From contig NW_026251398.1 in NCBI RefSeq assembly GCF_025118155.1, forward strand, positions 310,001-374,000: 64,000 nucleotides of DNA, written 5' to 3'. The stretch comes from Cokeromyces recurvatus (lineage: Eukaryota > Mucoromycota > Mucoromycetes > Mucorales > Mucoraceae). This document shows positions 47,623 to 62,962 of the stretch, piece by piece. The notes beneath the pieces were generated by a model. It saw only the letters and a list, made by a program, of their open reading frames with translations, was not told the origin of the DNA and ran no database searches. The translations under genes and the position numbers were made by a program. The stretch's first letter is position 1. The number at the start of each line of letters is the position of its first letter.

Positions 47623-49133
47623 CCTCATGAGAAATATATATGTATATATAATATACATGTTTACAAAAAAAAAGTTATATGTACCGTTCCAAGATGTAGT
47701 CGACGATACGAGATGGAATAACAGCATCAGCTGGAGAATGCTATAAAGAGAAATAATAAAAAACATCAGCGATGATTGTGTATCTCTTTCACTCAACAGC
47801 CAAATAATAATAATGATCTATTTCTTTCTATTTATATTAATAATATATACCTCTCCGTTAATACCAGCTCGTCCGTTATTTTCAACAATAAACTGTAATG
47901 CTTTATCAAACCAACGATTATGTCCATTTCTACCATGGAAAATATTACGATGAGATAAATCAAGATCTAAAGGTGAACTATAATCGTCCAAACAAAAGAC
48001 AAATAAAGAATCATCAATATCCTTTAATGACTTGGCATTTCGTGGTTGCTTTTCCATTTCTTCACGAATCTAGATGCTTAACTATTTTAGTAACACCTTC
48101 TTTTATATATATATGTGTGTATGTGTCAAGTATTCTACTTTACTTGTCCCCAAGTATCTCGATGTTCAGTTGTAAGGACGCCAATAGGCGCCTGAAGCTG
48201 ATCCATCCCTTCTACTTGTTTTACTACATCATTTAATTGCCTAGTAAAATACATATATTAAAACAAATTGCTTCTTTTTTTTTTCTTTTCTTGTTGTTCT
48301 CCTTACTCTTTAAGTTGCTGAACAGAAATAATTTCACCCTTTTCACCAATGACGTCAACATGAAAGATTTGATCCTTATAGATGACATTCACATGTTTTG
48401 CTAAACAGGGCCATTGTCGAACGACACGATCTGACCCTGTGGCAGCTATACGACTTGTTCCAAACATACTCTTGAGTTGATGCATACAGAAGGGTTCACC
48501 AGATCGAGTTACATCTGGAGCGATCAATTCAGCATTGACCTTATTTGAATAATCGACAAGCCAAAAGAGTAAACGAGCCGAACGCTCCAGTTGTCTATCC
48601 GTCGTTTGACCCTCCTCAGGGGTAACTACAGTTTGACTAACATCAATTGAGTCACGAAATTGATACCACCAGTTGACATTGATCAAGGTAGGCGCACGAT
48701 ACTCAAGGTAAGCCTTTTGAAGCCAAAGACGATCCAGCCAATTAAGTCCAAGAGCAGTCTCTTGACGGTCCAGATCAAGGAGACGTGATTGAAGGCTCTC
48801 TGCTAGTCCACCCTTTTTAAAAAATCGATCTATTTTATGAGCTGCTTGCTTATATTCGACACTGGAAAGAAGTGGTAATAGACTACGTTTATAACGATTA
48901 GAAGTAGACTGCAAAGAAGGAATCGGAAGAGAAGGAATCCTGGCTTGGTTAGAGAAAGTCTTGTTAGTCGCTGTTGAATACGTGCGACAATTGAACGAAA
49001 TTCTATAGTTAAAAAATAAAAAAAAAATAAAATAAAATAAAAAAGGGAGGGAAGGTTTATTTTTATTTTTTCTATATCAGTGTAAAAAGCAAGTGTAGAA
49101 TATTTACCCTGAACGTCGTAATAAGGCAGACAT
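46685..49133 (-). CDS. CAT2: carnitine O-acetyltransferase
   Basis: It exchanges acetyl groups between CoA and carnitine for transport of acetyl units into mitochondria. Seven exons join in frame, from MSALLRRSG at 49133 to ERYLIKK at 46685, about 615 residues. The start plus RTYSTATNKTFSNQARIP forms a mitochondrial presequence. Family marks are ARLLFWLVDYSNKVNAE, PIGVLTTEHRDTWGQ and the catalytic His in NGRAGINGEHSPADAV near residue 348, with an exon junction directly before the His. Then come CPTYESASTRKYLAGRTETV, QYWLLSTSNTSPGNFAWGGF (STS motif) and GFGAVVPEGYGTNY. No SKL-type peroxisomal tail is seen, unlike dual-targeted yeast Cat2. Intron 5 contains a run of 66 A. Confidence 0.96.
47555..47620. 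repeat. 66-bp poly-A tract in an intron
   Basis: An uninterrupted A run (T on the coding strand) lies within intron 5 of the carnitine acetyltransferase gene, upstream of the exon starting TGAATCTATCGAG. Confidence 0.97.
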
Positions 49134-49172
49134 TAAATTACTATAAAGAAATATGTATATAAAAATATACTC

Positions 49173-49218
<46 letters not shown>

Positions 49219-50014
49219 AAGGTGAGAAAAAAAAAATAAAGAAAATGTTTACAAATTTCATGTGATTTTTTTTTTCTTTTCATTAATCATTTTTTTTTGA
49301 TTTCTTCTGTACTCTTAAAAATTAACCCGGAAAAGTCAATTTCCCTAATTGTTTATTGACAATAGCTTTCAGAACAATTCATCTAGTATAGTTTCAACCC
49401 CTTTGAATAGATGCAGCAATACATAATCTAGACTTTAATAGTGTCCTGTAGTAGTAGCATTTAATATTTATAAACTTATCTCGGCATAAAACTCAGTTCT
49501 TAAAGATGATCATTACTTTTTGCTTTTGATATTATGGATAGAATGTTGACTGTATAAGTTTAATTGTAATATATAATTTGCTGGAAAGATATAGGAACAG
49601 GATTTCTTTTGTTATAACAGAGTCCTCAACTGACTGATTCAATACATAATACGATTAGCTCTTTATTAAATATTTTATAATACAAGCTTAGAAAAAATAA
49701 AATAAAGACAATATGCGGATATCCCCTTAAACTAGTTAACAGAAAAATTGCTTATCATAGAATTTAATCGGCTATTTAAAGATTAGAAAAAATCAAGCAG
49801 ACAGGTCTTCTTCTATATCATGTGTAATAAAACAAGTATTAGATTTATATAAAAAGTATATAATGTATATACGATGAAGCCCAACCTTTTTTTTTTCTTA
49901 TAAAAAAAAAAGAAAAAAAGACGAAATAAAGAGATAAAATGACATATAAAGGGAGAGAAATAAAAAAAAAAAGAAAAAGGTAATGATGGGTGAGTTTGTT
50001 TATAGAGAATAAAT
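49134..50014. other. intergenic between CAT2 and VPS74
   Basis: No gene seen. T and A runs at 49172-49213 form a self-complementary TTTAAA junction. The rest is AT-rich. Confidence 0.5.
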
Positions 50015-51002
50015 TTACAACTAGAAAAATAAAAAAAAAAAAAAATGAGTCAAGACATACATACATCCTGAAAGAAATAAACTTACAATAGCATCCATCT
50101 TTGCAAGCACATTTAATACACTAGCAACAACTTCTAATTGCAGATCAGTACCAGGAGGTATATCCACTTTACCATTTGTATTTGCAAAAGGCCAAGAAGA
50201 ATAGTCATTCATTAATTCGTCTACTTTGTTAAATGCTTGTTCTCTCAATTCAGGCTGAAGATAAAGTAAAGCATTTTCAAGTACATTTGCAGCATAAGCA
50301 GAACAAATCATACTAATGGTTCGAACATAAGCAAAAGGAATGTCAGATTGTGCATCAATAGCAGCAGGCGAAACGCGCGTCACGAGCATTGTACAGACCC
50401 TTTTGATGATCTCTTCTTTGACAGCAGGGTCAGCAACTGGATGAGTAGCCATATCAAATAATAAAAAATTGCGCTTCTCTGTACGAAGAACACCTTTATC
50501 AACTAATCCTTTAGCTAAACGTTCACGCACTTGTTTTAACTGATATCCAATTTTCATCACATTCCAAGTTTCACCTATTTAACGATACCACACCCCATTA
50601 GTGAAATGTTTCAAAATAAATAAATATATACACATGTATGTATATATATAAATATATATATAAATATAAATATAAATATATAAAGTATATAAATACATGT
50701 ACATATTTATAAATTTTTTATTTACCACTCATTAAATCAATCCAATTGCAAACACTCATCTTTTCATTTGTTTTCATCATCTTTAAGGCTTCATCTAATA
50801 AAACTTCGCCTGTCAAATTTTCATTAATAACTTCGATATATCTATCAGATAGAGGATATTTTCGACGATTGGCATCTTTCACCATCGCAATTCGTCCTCT
50901 CAAAGCTAATTCAATGACAATACATCCACGTAGGGCATAACTAATACTATCATTCCAAAACGAGAGATATCCCTAATAAATAATAAATAATAATAGTAAA
51001 AA

Positions 51003-51034
<32 letters not shown>

Positions 51035-51308
51035 ACTAAACATTTAGTTATTTATGAATTAATTTAATTATTCAATGTACATATACACATGTATGTATAT
51101 GGATATACCATTTTACCTGCTTATCTTTAAGCCCTAGTAACAAAACTTCTTCCATTAAAGTAAGTTTAGGATTTGATTTACTTTCATCAATGTCACGAGG
51201 ATCATAAGCTACTTTTTTATTATGTTGTTGTGTTGGTGACTCTTTTGTGTTATCATCATCCGAATTCGAATTATGTGCTCCTACTCTTCTTCTAGTAACT
51301 GTAGACAT
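50015..51308 (-). CDS. VPS74: GOLPH3/Vps74 Golgi PI4P effector
   Basis: It binds Golgi phosphatidylinositol-4-phosphate and keeps glycosyltransferases in the Golgi. From [20 protein letters not shown] at 51308 the exons give [16 protein letters not shown], then [71 protein letters not shown], and end [18 protein letters not shown] final exon of only two codons, Leu and a stop (TTG TAA, 50020-50015), restores the family ending KMDAIL; without it the frame runs into microsatellite sequence. The Arg-rich N-terminus, needed in the family for COPI and enzyme binding, is present. Length is about 315 residues. The second membrane-inserting hairpin region is intact. Confidence 0.95.
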
Positions 51309-51353
51309 TTAAGTGTAGAAAAAAAAAAAGGGAAGAATAAGGAAAATTAAATT

Positions 51354-51391
<38 letters not shown>

Positions 51392-51693
51392 AGGGGTGTA
51401 CAGCAGCATTTAATAAAAAAACTGAAATTCGACATTGAAGTAGTCCAATAAATACGTTTAAATATGTATTTTTTTTTCAACCAATTAGAAAGAACAAAAA
51501 AAAAAAAAAAAAAAAAAAAACAAAAAAAGAATAATGAAAGGTATCATTGTTAAACTTAAAAAAAAAAAATAAGAATTGCTAAAATCATATTTTATATGCT
51601 GCCTATAAGTAAATAAGCTTCTGCTGCTGAAAAGTTAATTTTATTGTAACTACTAACTCATTTCATTGCTTCTATTATATAATATACACCTCC

Positions 51694-51747
<54 letters not shown>

Positions 51748-51861
51748 AAGGAACATTGTCATTAAAATAATAACGAGTATAGAATTATGTAATGCTTTAA
51801 AATTTTATTAAAATAGATTTGTATTATGTGTACATTATGAGTCATGGAAATGATTTTTTTT
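51309..51861. other. intergenic with poly-A and poly-T tracts
   Basis: Runs at 51358-51389 (A), 51498-51520 (A) and 51697-51740 (T) fill the gap between the VPS74 start and the ALA1 stop. No gene. Confidence 0.6.
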
Positions 51862-55030
<3,169 letters not shown>

Positions 55031-55898
55031 TTCTGATATGAAGAGAATCTAAATAAATATATATAAAAAAAAAAGGGGGAGGAAAATAAAAAAAATAAAA
55101 AAAATGTCAAATATTAAAAAAAGAAAAAAAAATAAAAAAAACTTTCTGATGTGAACCAATTAAATGACTTGAAACTATTTATGTCGTCAATGGCTCTGAT
55201 AATATCTTTATAAGGAAAGACTAACATGTATATAAAGGGTACAATAATAGTGTATCTAAATAAACCAATAAAAACAGCATAATAAAAATGAATAGAGAGT
55301 ATGCATTTTCACAAATATTAGTTCGAGTAAAGATCGTTTGCTCTGGAAAAAAAAAAAAAGAACAAACCGAATCAATCTATTACACAACTAACTGAAATGA
55401 AAATTGTGTAGACTCATTATACAGATAGAAAATAAAGACTATTTTAGTAATAGTGTATTACTTGATTCATATCTATTTGAGAATAAAAGTAATACTTCTT
55501 TGTCATTTAATTTATATAATGACTATTCATCTACGAAAAATCTTTAGTAATTAGACAATAGATATGACAAAGAGGAAGATATACGACAAGGAAATATAGG
55601 TTTTTGTTTTAACCCAATAATGTACATTGCATTTTACGTAACGAAAAGAGAGAAAGCTTTGTATAATTTTAATGTAAATTCCTAACCTTTGTACTATTAA
55701 TAAATTGAGCAAGATTACAAAAATAGTATAAATGAAGAAATGATTTTGATTCCAAATCAGAAATGTTTTCGAGATATACACCAAATATTTGATTCTTTAT
55801 TCCATTCTATGTACAACATGTTATTTAGATTTATTAATTGCATTTACAAAGGTTTAAAATAATGACTTCTAATTATAATAATAAAAGATAATCATTGA
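55031..55898. other. intergenic
   Basis: AT-rich DNA with A-runs near 55060-55140 just upstream of the ALA1 start. No gene is supported; a 77-codon frame at 55551-55784 is hydrophobic and AT-driven. Confidence 0.5.
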
Positions 55899-56472
55899 TT
55901 AATCAAAAATGTCAGGACCTGTAGGCGCTTGATAGCCTGATGCTGCTTCCAACTCAGGCATTTCATTCAAAGATAAGTATATGATAATAACAGGAACTTT
56001 TTTGTTAACTTGAATACTATTTTTTTTTTTAAAAAAAAAATGTCAAGTAAAACGAATTAGACATGTAAAAGTGTCTTTCTTTACCTATCCAAGTCCTTAT
56101 TATTAACAGGATCCCATTGTTCCACTAGGGAAACGCTTCCTATTTGGGTATATTGATGTAAAGTTCCTTGCATCTTTCTTTTGACCATCTCAACTACAGT
56201 TACTGCCTTATTTACATTTACACCTTTACCAACTACAATAATATGATTCTTATGTTCTTCCTTTTTATATATGTATATTTATATTGAAAACATAATATAT
56301 AATTAGCTAAAATAAATAAAATTTATAAAAAAAAAACTTACCTGTAATAGTTTTAGACAAGCATCCAAGTAAACAGGAATTTTGCTATGACTAATTCTAA
56401 CTTCATTATCAGCAGGAGGCTTTTCACCTTCATTCGAATTTACATTTTTATTACTTCTACGGTAATCTTCCA
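55899..56472 (-). CDS. Alba-domain protein, Rpp25/Pop6-like
   Basis: Probably an RNA-binding subunit of RNase P/MRP or a related Alba protein. Three exons are clear: 56472-56342, 56260-56085, and a last one starting near 56024 and ending at the stop at 55899. They read EDYRRSNKNVNSNEGEKPPA, then NEVRISHSKIPVYLDACLKL, HIIVVGKGVNVNKAVTVVEM and VKRKMQGTLHQYTQIGSVSL, ending SGYQAPTGPDIFD. The SKI, the GKG loop and the KAVTVVEMVKR helix are Alba hallmarks, and MQGTLHQYT resembles the Rpp25 type. The first clear exon begins TG-GAA, so the start codon may be split by an intron (A from an upstream exon); that exon is not located. Length is about 140 residues. Confidence 0.82.
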
Positions 56473-58361
56473 CTGAATAAAATAAACGTAAGTAAAGTTC
56501 ATAAAACAGACAAACAAACAAACAAAAAGAAAAAAAAATAAATAGGTTCAGTAAATATGATATGCTTTGTCTCATCTTATTTTAATCATTTTAATGTTCT
56601 CTGTTATTACACAGTCCATCAAAGTCATAATTGTAATTTACATCTATATTAGTATTGATTCATGTAAAAGAAGAACTACTTTACGTGAATAAAAATACCA
56701 ATAGACAATTGTTTAATCTTTCTTTTGTAATATCCACCCAAAAAAAAAAAATCCAAAATCAAACGGATACTTGGGTTCAGGTCAAAAGATTGTATAAAAA
56801 ATAAAATGAGAAATGTCGGGCCATCCTTTATCACTAACACGCTTTTTTTCTACGACATGAATGATCTAACAATGACCGCAATAGAGAAAAATAAAATAAG
56901 GGATGCGCAAATACATGTAACATCCCAAACTTATTTTCGCTCTATTCATGGTTTATTCTTTGTTCGGCCTTACGTTCATGTATCCCACAACTAAAAATAC
57001 TGAACAAGATTTCGAACATTAAAATTCGGATTGAAAATAAAATATTATTATGACAGTGATGTAAAATATAATGAACTCGAGAACATGATTGAAAATAAGA
57101 AATCGAACCTTTTACATACTCATCATGATCTATTTGTTTTTTTGTAGATAATTAATCCATTTTTTATTTAGACTTACTTGGTTGATAAAAACGCGATAAA
57201 AGGAAAGAAAATATTTTAGAGCAAGGGAAAATATTTTTTTTTAAAAAAAAAAAAAAAAAAAAAAGAATTTTTGACTCTAATTGCAGCAGCGCAATAGTTA
57301 CTATGATACACAAGCTATAATATTATTGGATTATGATTTTTTTTTTCTTTCCTTCTGTTATATGTGGATGCTCAAATACTTGAAATTACATGGATCAAGT
57401 CAACTAGAGGAGAATATAATAATAAAAGAATTCCTCGAGAAGAAGAGTCAAATAGAAAGGGGAATATTTGCCCCATAAACTCTAACGATAAAGGATATTG
57501 GAAATAATTAAGCTCAAGTAGTATATAATATATACTATCCTATATAAAAGAAGAAGAAGTAGGTCTTTGTAATAGATTTATCCCCTTTGCAACTCATTGT
57601 AACCATTATAGTGTCGTATGAGAAATTTTAAATAATAACCCAGGCCCATTAACACCATGCATATTGAATAGAATCAAGAAATGTAATAGGATATAAGAGA
57701 TTTACATATAGAAATTTATGAATAGAGAACAAATAGGTTTAGAGAATATATTTATATGTAATTATTTCAAGTAAAATAAGTCATTATTGCTGCTGATCAA
57801 ATGTATCATTAATTAGGTTATTTTTGATAGGCAGCGGCTAATAATAACTTACATATATGCATACATAAAAGTCTGGCTGATTAGTTATTCCGTAAACTCC
57901 GTACTTTCCCCTAATGCTTACTTGTCTATAAAACTATGTATCAACACTATTAAACAAATACTACTTCTCTTTCAATAGAATTTTATCATTTAAAAAGTAA
58001 ATTAAAAAATAGAAGTCTATAAATAAATAAAGAAAAAAATAATAATAAAATAATAATAATAATAACGGAGTTAAAAAAATATCATTTTTATGAATTTGAA
58101 AGAAAAAACATGTCTAAAAGAGCGGGAAAGAATACAGAAGACATACTTAAAGATAACAATTTTGCAGTAAGAGAGAATTATTTTTGTTTTAGGCATAAAA
58201 AAATCTATTAAATAAAGTAAGATAAAATATAGTTTTTTTTTTCTTTTCAGTCCAGTAGGAACATACATGATTACTAGAAGTATAGGATCCAAAAAAACTA
58301 ATTGCCTAATTTGTTGTATATTTTTTCTTTTTTTTTTTACAGTAAAAATTCCCCTGAAAAG

Positions 58362-58413
<52 letters not shown>

Positions 58414-58486
58414 ACATGGAATTCCCAAAAAAAAAAAAAGGTTTCTCTTATTTATAGACTTCTTCTTTTAACTTGTTTATCTTTAA
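56473..58486. other. intergenic, AT-rich
   Basis: It should contain the unlocated first exon of the Alba-type gene near its left end. No other gene is supported. A-run of about 22 at 57243-57264; T-run of about 46 at 58364-58409, followed by AT-rich DNA up to the LRR start. Confidence 0.45.
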
Positions 58487-60269
58487 ATGGGACAGGGAGA
58501 AAGTAAATTAAACGATTCTTTTACATTTGCTTATTTATTAGAACCAAATAAGAATGACACTATGGAATACAGTCATACATCATCATTAAATGATAACAAC
58601 AATGATAGTTTGATACTGACTCGTCCTGAAATATACGGTTTAACTTCTTCTTTACCATCATCATTAAACACAAGCAATAATCATACACTATCTACTATAT
58701 CATCTTTAACTTCATTAAGTGAAAAAAGTATATGTCATCAACGACCTGACTCTGGTTATAGGTCACCTTCATACAAAGAAGATAGACAGTTGGCAGGGGA
58801 TTTGGGTTATATAGATAAAACTTATTATCATCATTCAGTTACAAATGAAATACAACCGCCAAAAGAAGATATGAATGATAATGAAGAATATCATCATCAC
58901 GTTAGAAGAGGTGGAAAAACAAATCGAATTTCATTTGCCGATATTATGCTAGCTGCTTCTGACAAGGCTATTGAAGACGTTTATCTACCATCTAAATCTA
59001 TACGTAGTCTTAGTCACAATATAGGCTTGTTAACCATGGTTCATAAATTAGACTTGTAAGTAATAATAAAGTAGTATGACATGATATATACATAATAATG
59101 TAAGGAGAGGTGGCAATCCTCAGATAGTTATACAATATCTAATCTATCTATCTCTATATATAAATTTATACATACATGTATCTATTTGTATATACACCCA
59201 CATATACACACCCACATATACATATATGTATATTTTTATATTCATATTCATTTACATTTTATATAGATCTAATAATCACTTGACTGAATTACCAGAGTCA
59301 ATCGGTTATATGCAGAGTCTAGAAATACTATTATTATCAAGGAACCAATTACTCTATTTACCGGATACAATAGGTTATTTGTCAAATCTTTTGGAGTTAG
59401 ATGTCTCTTATAATCAATTAAAACAACTTACACCATGCATTAGTTATTTGAACAAGCTAAAACATTTATCTTTGGCCTTTAATCAAATCTCTAAATTACC
59501 AGTTGAAATAATTGGTCTCTTTGAATTAGTTTCATTAGATCTCACACAAAATCCACTTAAAGTTTTACCCGCTGAAATATCTCAACTTCCCTTCTTACGT
59601 CGACTGCGACTTGAAAATTGTCCATTTCAAAATGAAGGCTTATCTTATCCTTTAAAGCATAATCCACCTTCTCTACTAGAAATCTGTGCACGTAATCTGA
59701 TACGATCAAAGAAAGGGATAATAGGGTCATCATTACCTCAACACTTGATCCACTATATTAAATCTGCAAAATCATGTACTACATGTCATGGTCCTTATAT
59801 CGAATCTTATGTTTTACGCGGGCGTTTAATGGAGAAATTAGATATGCAGATTCCACTTGAATATACACTTTGTTCTGCACATTGGTCTTATGCAAATGAT
59901 CGTATCCTAAGCATGTTTAGTACACAGCCGGAAACTTCTAGTGATTTTATTCATTTGCCCTATCTTCCTATATTACCTCAACAATCTATAAAGAAGAAGG
60001 AGAGATTAGTACAGACTAATACCAACAATTATCGCACTAATCATACTCGATCCTATTATTCTTCTTCTTGTTCTTCCACTACTACTATTCCACCTCCTCT
60101 TCCTCCACCATTACCTTTAGATACGAGTCATATTTCCTTTATCACATTCGAGAATAATATCTTTACAGGAAATTATAACATGGTCAAATTGAATAGACAA
60201 CAACAACAAAGAAGACAATCATCAAAATTGGTTCGATTGGCATGTAAATTTAAAAATTTTTCAAATTGA
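58487..60269 (+). CDS. leucine-rich-repeat protein with N-myristoylation-type start
   Basis: Two exons (58487-59055 and 59267-60269) give 523 residues; the junction restores the LRR unit KLDL-SNNHLTELP. The N-terminus MGQGES fits the N-myristoyltransferase pattern (Gly2, Ser6), suggesting membrane attachment. Residues of about 10-165 are Ser/Asn-rich and disordered. Residues of about 180-310 hold six to seven LRRs of the LxxLPxxI type (NQLLYLPDTIGYLSNLLELD, NQISKLPVEI, NPLKVLPAEI). Next is a conserved-looking module with SCTTCHGPYIESYVLRGRL and LEYTLCSAHW, whose two Cys pairs or Cys/His could bind metal. The tail has a poly-Pro run (PPPLPPPLPL) and a basic end. It resembles fungal LRR proteins in general; the partner is unknown. 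Confidence 0.88.
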
Positions 60270-61267
60270 CCTCTGCACTAGATCAAAGGAAAACTTGGCT
60301 ATATCATTGTGTATATTCTATATTTGGCATTATTATAAAATACCCATTGTTTTTGTTGTCATTTTCTCCCCCCCCATTTTATATAATTGTTGTTAAATGC
60401 ATATATAATTTGTGTACATAAAATACATATTATAGTTTCACGTAAATGAAGCTTATTATTAGTCTATTTCCTTATTACATAATATGAAGCTGTGGCAAAT
60501 ATATCTTTATGTTGTACAAATCAAATTTGCTCTATTTGAATGATGTTAAAAGACTCAGATTATTCTTTTTATGTATAAATATTAAAAGAAAAAAAAAGAA
60601 AAAGAAAGAAGAAGTCCCCTCCATTCTTCCTATTCTTACCCTGAGTTTATTTTTAATGGAATTTGTTACAGTAGTATGCATTTAAAGATAAACTTTAATC
60701 TTTATTCCTTTTATAATATACATGAATGTCTATTTTTTTTTGTCATAAATTGTATAGAAACTATATTTAAATACAAATTTATTGCCATAGTAATTTATTG
60801 CCGACCCTTTTTATTATTATTATTTCTTTGCATCGGCCGCCTTGTAATGTGCATTTAAAAATAACAATGCATAATATATAAAAGTCATGAATTTGATCTT
60901 CTCGTACAAATAAATAAATGAATAATATTGTCAAACAACAAATGAGGCATAGTAACTCAAAAGTTATCAATGTTTGGTTAATTAACACGTTTAGCAACTA
61001 AGCTTTTGTATTACAAAACTATAAGATAAGAGGTATAAATGAAGAGTAGGAAGAACTAATATATGAGCGAATCATGATCTGTGCAAATAGTAACGAGGGA
61101 AAAAAAAATACATACAAATATATATTTATATATATATACATATATGTGTATATAAAACTAGCATAGCTATGATATTTTTCATTTTACTTTTTACTTTTTT
61201 TTTTTTTCCTCCTCTTCACTCTGTATATACATATATATATCTTATATTATAATATACCCTCTATACA
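60270..61267. other. intergenic
   Basis: No gene seen. AT-rich, with TATA-like ATATATAT runs 30-130 bp before the lyase start that may include its promoter. Confidence 0.5.
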
Positions 61268-61685
61268 ATGCGAAGTCCTCTTTCGGCTATAGCAATCTCT
61301 ATCCTGTTTCTTTCTCAATTTGTGTATGCTGCTATTAATGAGCCTACAGAAGACGAAATGACATTAATGACAAGTCGCCGTGTATCTAATATTGTTAAAG
61401 GTTATTCTACCACAACTAATAATATAAACAAATGGTAATATAGAGCTATAACCTGAATGATTAAAAGCTTTTCTTTTCTTTTTTTTTTTCTATCAATGAT
61501 GGGCCATCATGAGCAATCATAATAAAAGAGAGAGAGAGAGAAAAAAGTGCTATTTTATAACTTATTTTTTTTTGAAAAACTCTTTAGGATGACTTCACTT
61601 TCATCAAAAGGAGTTTGGTCCGATATTGATATGACTAGTGGATGTGATGCAAGGTATGTATAGAAATCAAGTAGATAAGAGGGAT

Positions 61686-61736
<51 letters not shown>

Positions 61737-62903
61737 CATATGTATGTACAAACAATATACTGACATCTATTATATATTTTATAGAAAAGCGAATTGGCCT
61801 GCAACAGAACATTTAATGAGAATACGTAAAGTTATTTGTCTCATTTATATACATACTACCCCGTCAATTTTAAAATACGAATAGTTATTAACATGTTTTT
61901 TTTTTTTTTTTTTTTTTTTTTTAGGTTTACTTACGAGTGCTTATGTTTCCAATTTTACAGATTCTTCTAGTCTTTTAAATAAAATTAATTTAGCTCTCAA
62001 TTACTGGCTTGATCATGATTTTAAAGAAACTGACTGTATAGATAGCGGTGGCGTATCTAACTATAACTGTCCTTGCGGGACACCTGGCCTATGGAATAAA
62101 AACTGGTTTAATCAAATGATCTCTGTCCCCACCTATATAAGCGATATTTGTTTATTACTTCAAGAACATGGATTAACGAGTAAACAACTCATGGGTTGTA
62201 AGGACATTCAAACCCGCTCCTTTGACAGGATTGTGGGTCGTATTCGTCCTGTCAGTAACTGGACGGGTGCGAATCTTTTGGATGTTGCCTCTGTTGGCTT
62301 TAGTATGGGCCTCTTGACTCAAAATGCGACAGCCGTCAAGATTGCCCTAGAGTACTTTTATGGAGGTGTCGAGATCAGTCCAAGAGTAGCTGGAGATGGC
62401 ATTCAAGCAGATGGCTCCTTTATGCAACATGATGGGTTGCTTTACAATGGTAATTATGGTCAGGATTACATGAATGATCTCTTGTCTGTCTTTACAGAGA
62501 CGAAAGGGACTTCGGTAGCACCGACTTTATTAACTCAAACGGCCTTTGCTACCTTGATGAGCGGTACAGAATGGATGATTGTATCTGATATTAAATTGAA
62601 TTTGCTTCTTTGGCAATACAGTGTGATTGGTCGCATGGTTTCCTTTAAATATTCTGATAAACAAGCCAGTGGTGGGGTAGCCATCAATTTTGATAGTGTA
62701 GCTGAAAGTGCTGAAGGTTGGTCAAAGCAAGGTGTAATTGATTCCATTGTAAACCGTTTAGAGTCCCCTTCTACAGGTGATGCTAATCAAGGTGATCTAG
62801 TGGGTACTCGATACTTTTATAATGCAGACTATATGGTTAGTATATAGTTAGTAGAAGAATTTATAGAAAAAAAAAAGAAGAATTCATTTATTAATATATA
62901 CAA

Positions 62904-62962
<59 letters not shown>

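Noticed and set aside
55551..55784. 77-codon open frame on the minus strand
   Set aside because: Hydrophobic, AT-driven, no start context and no match to a family.
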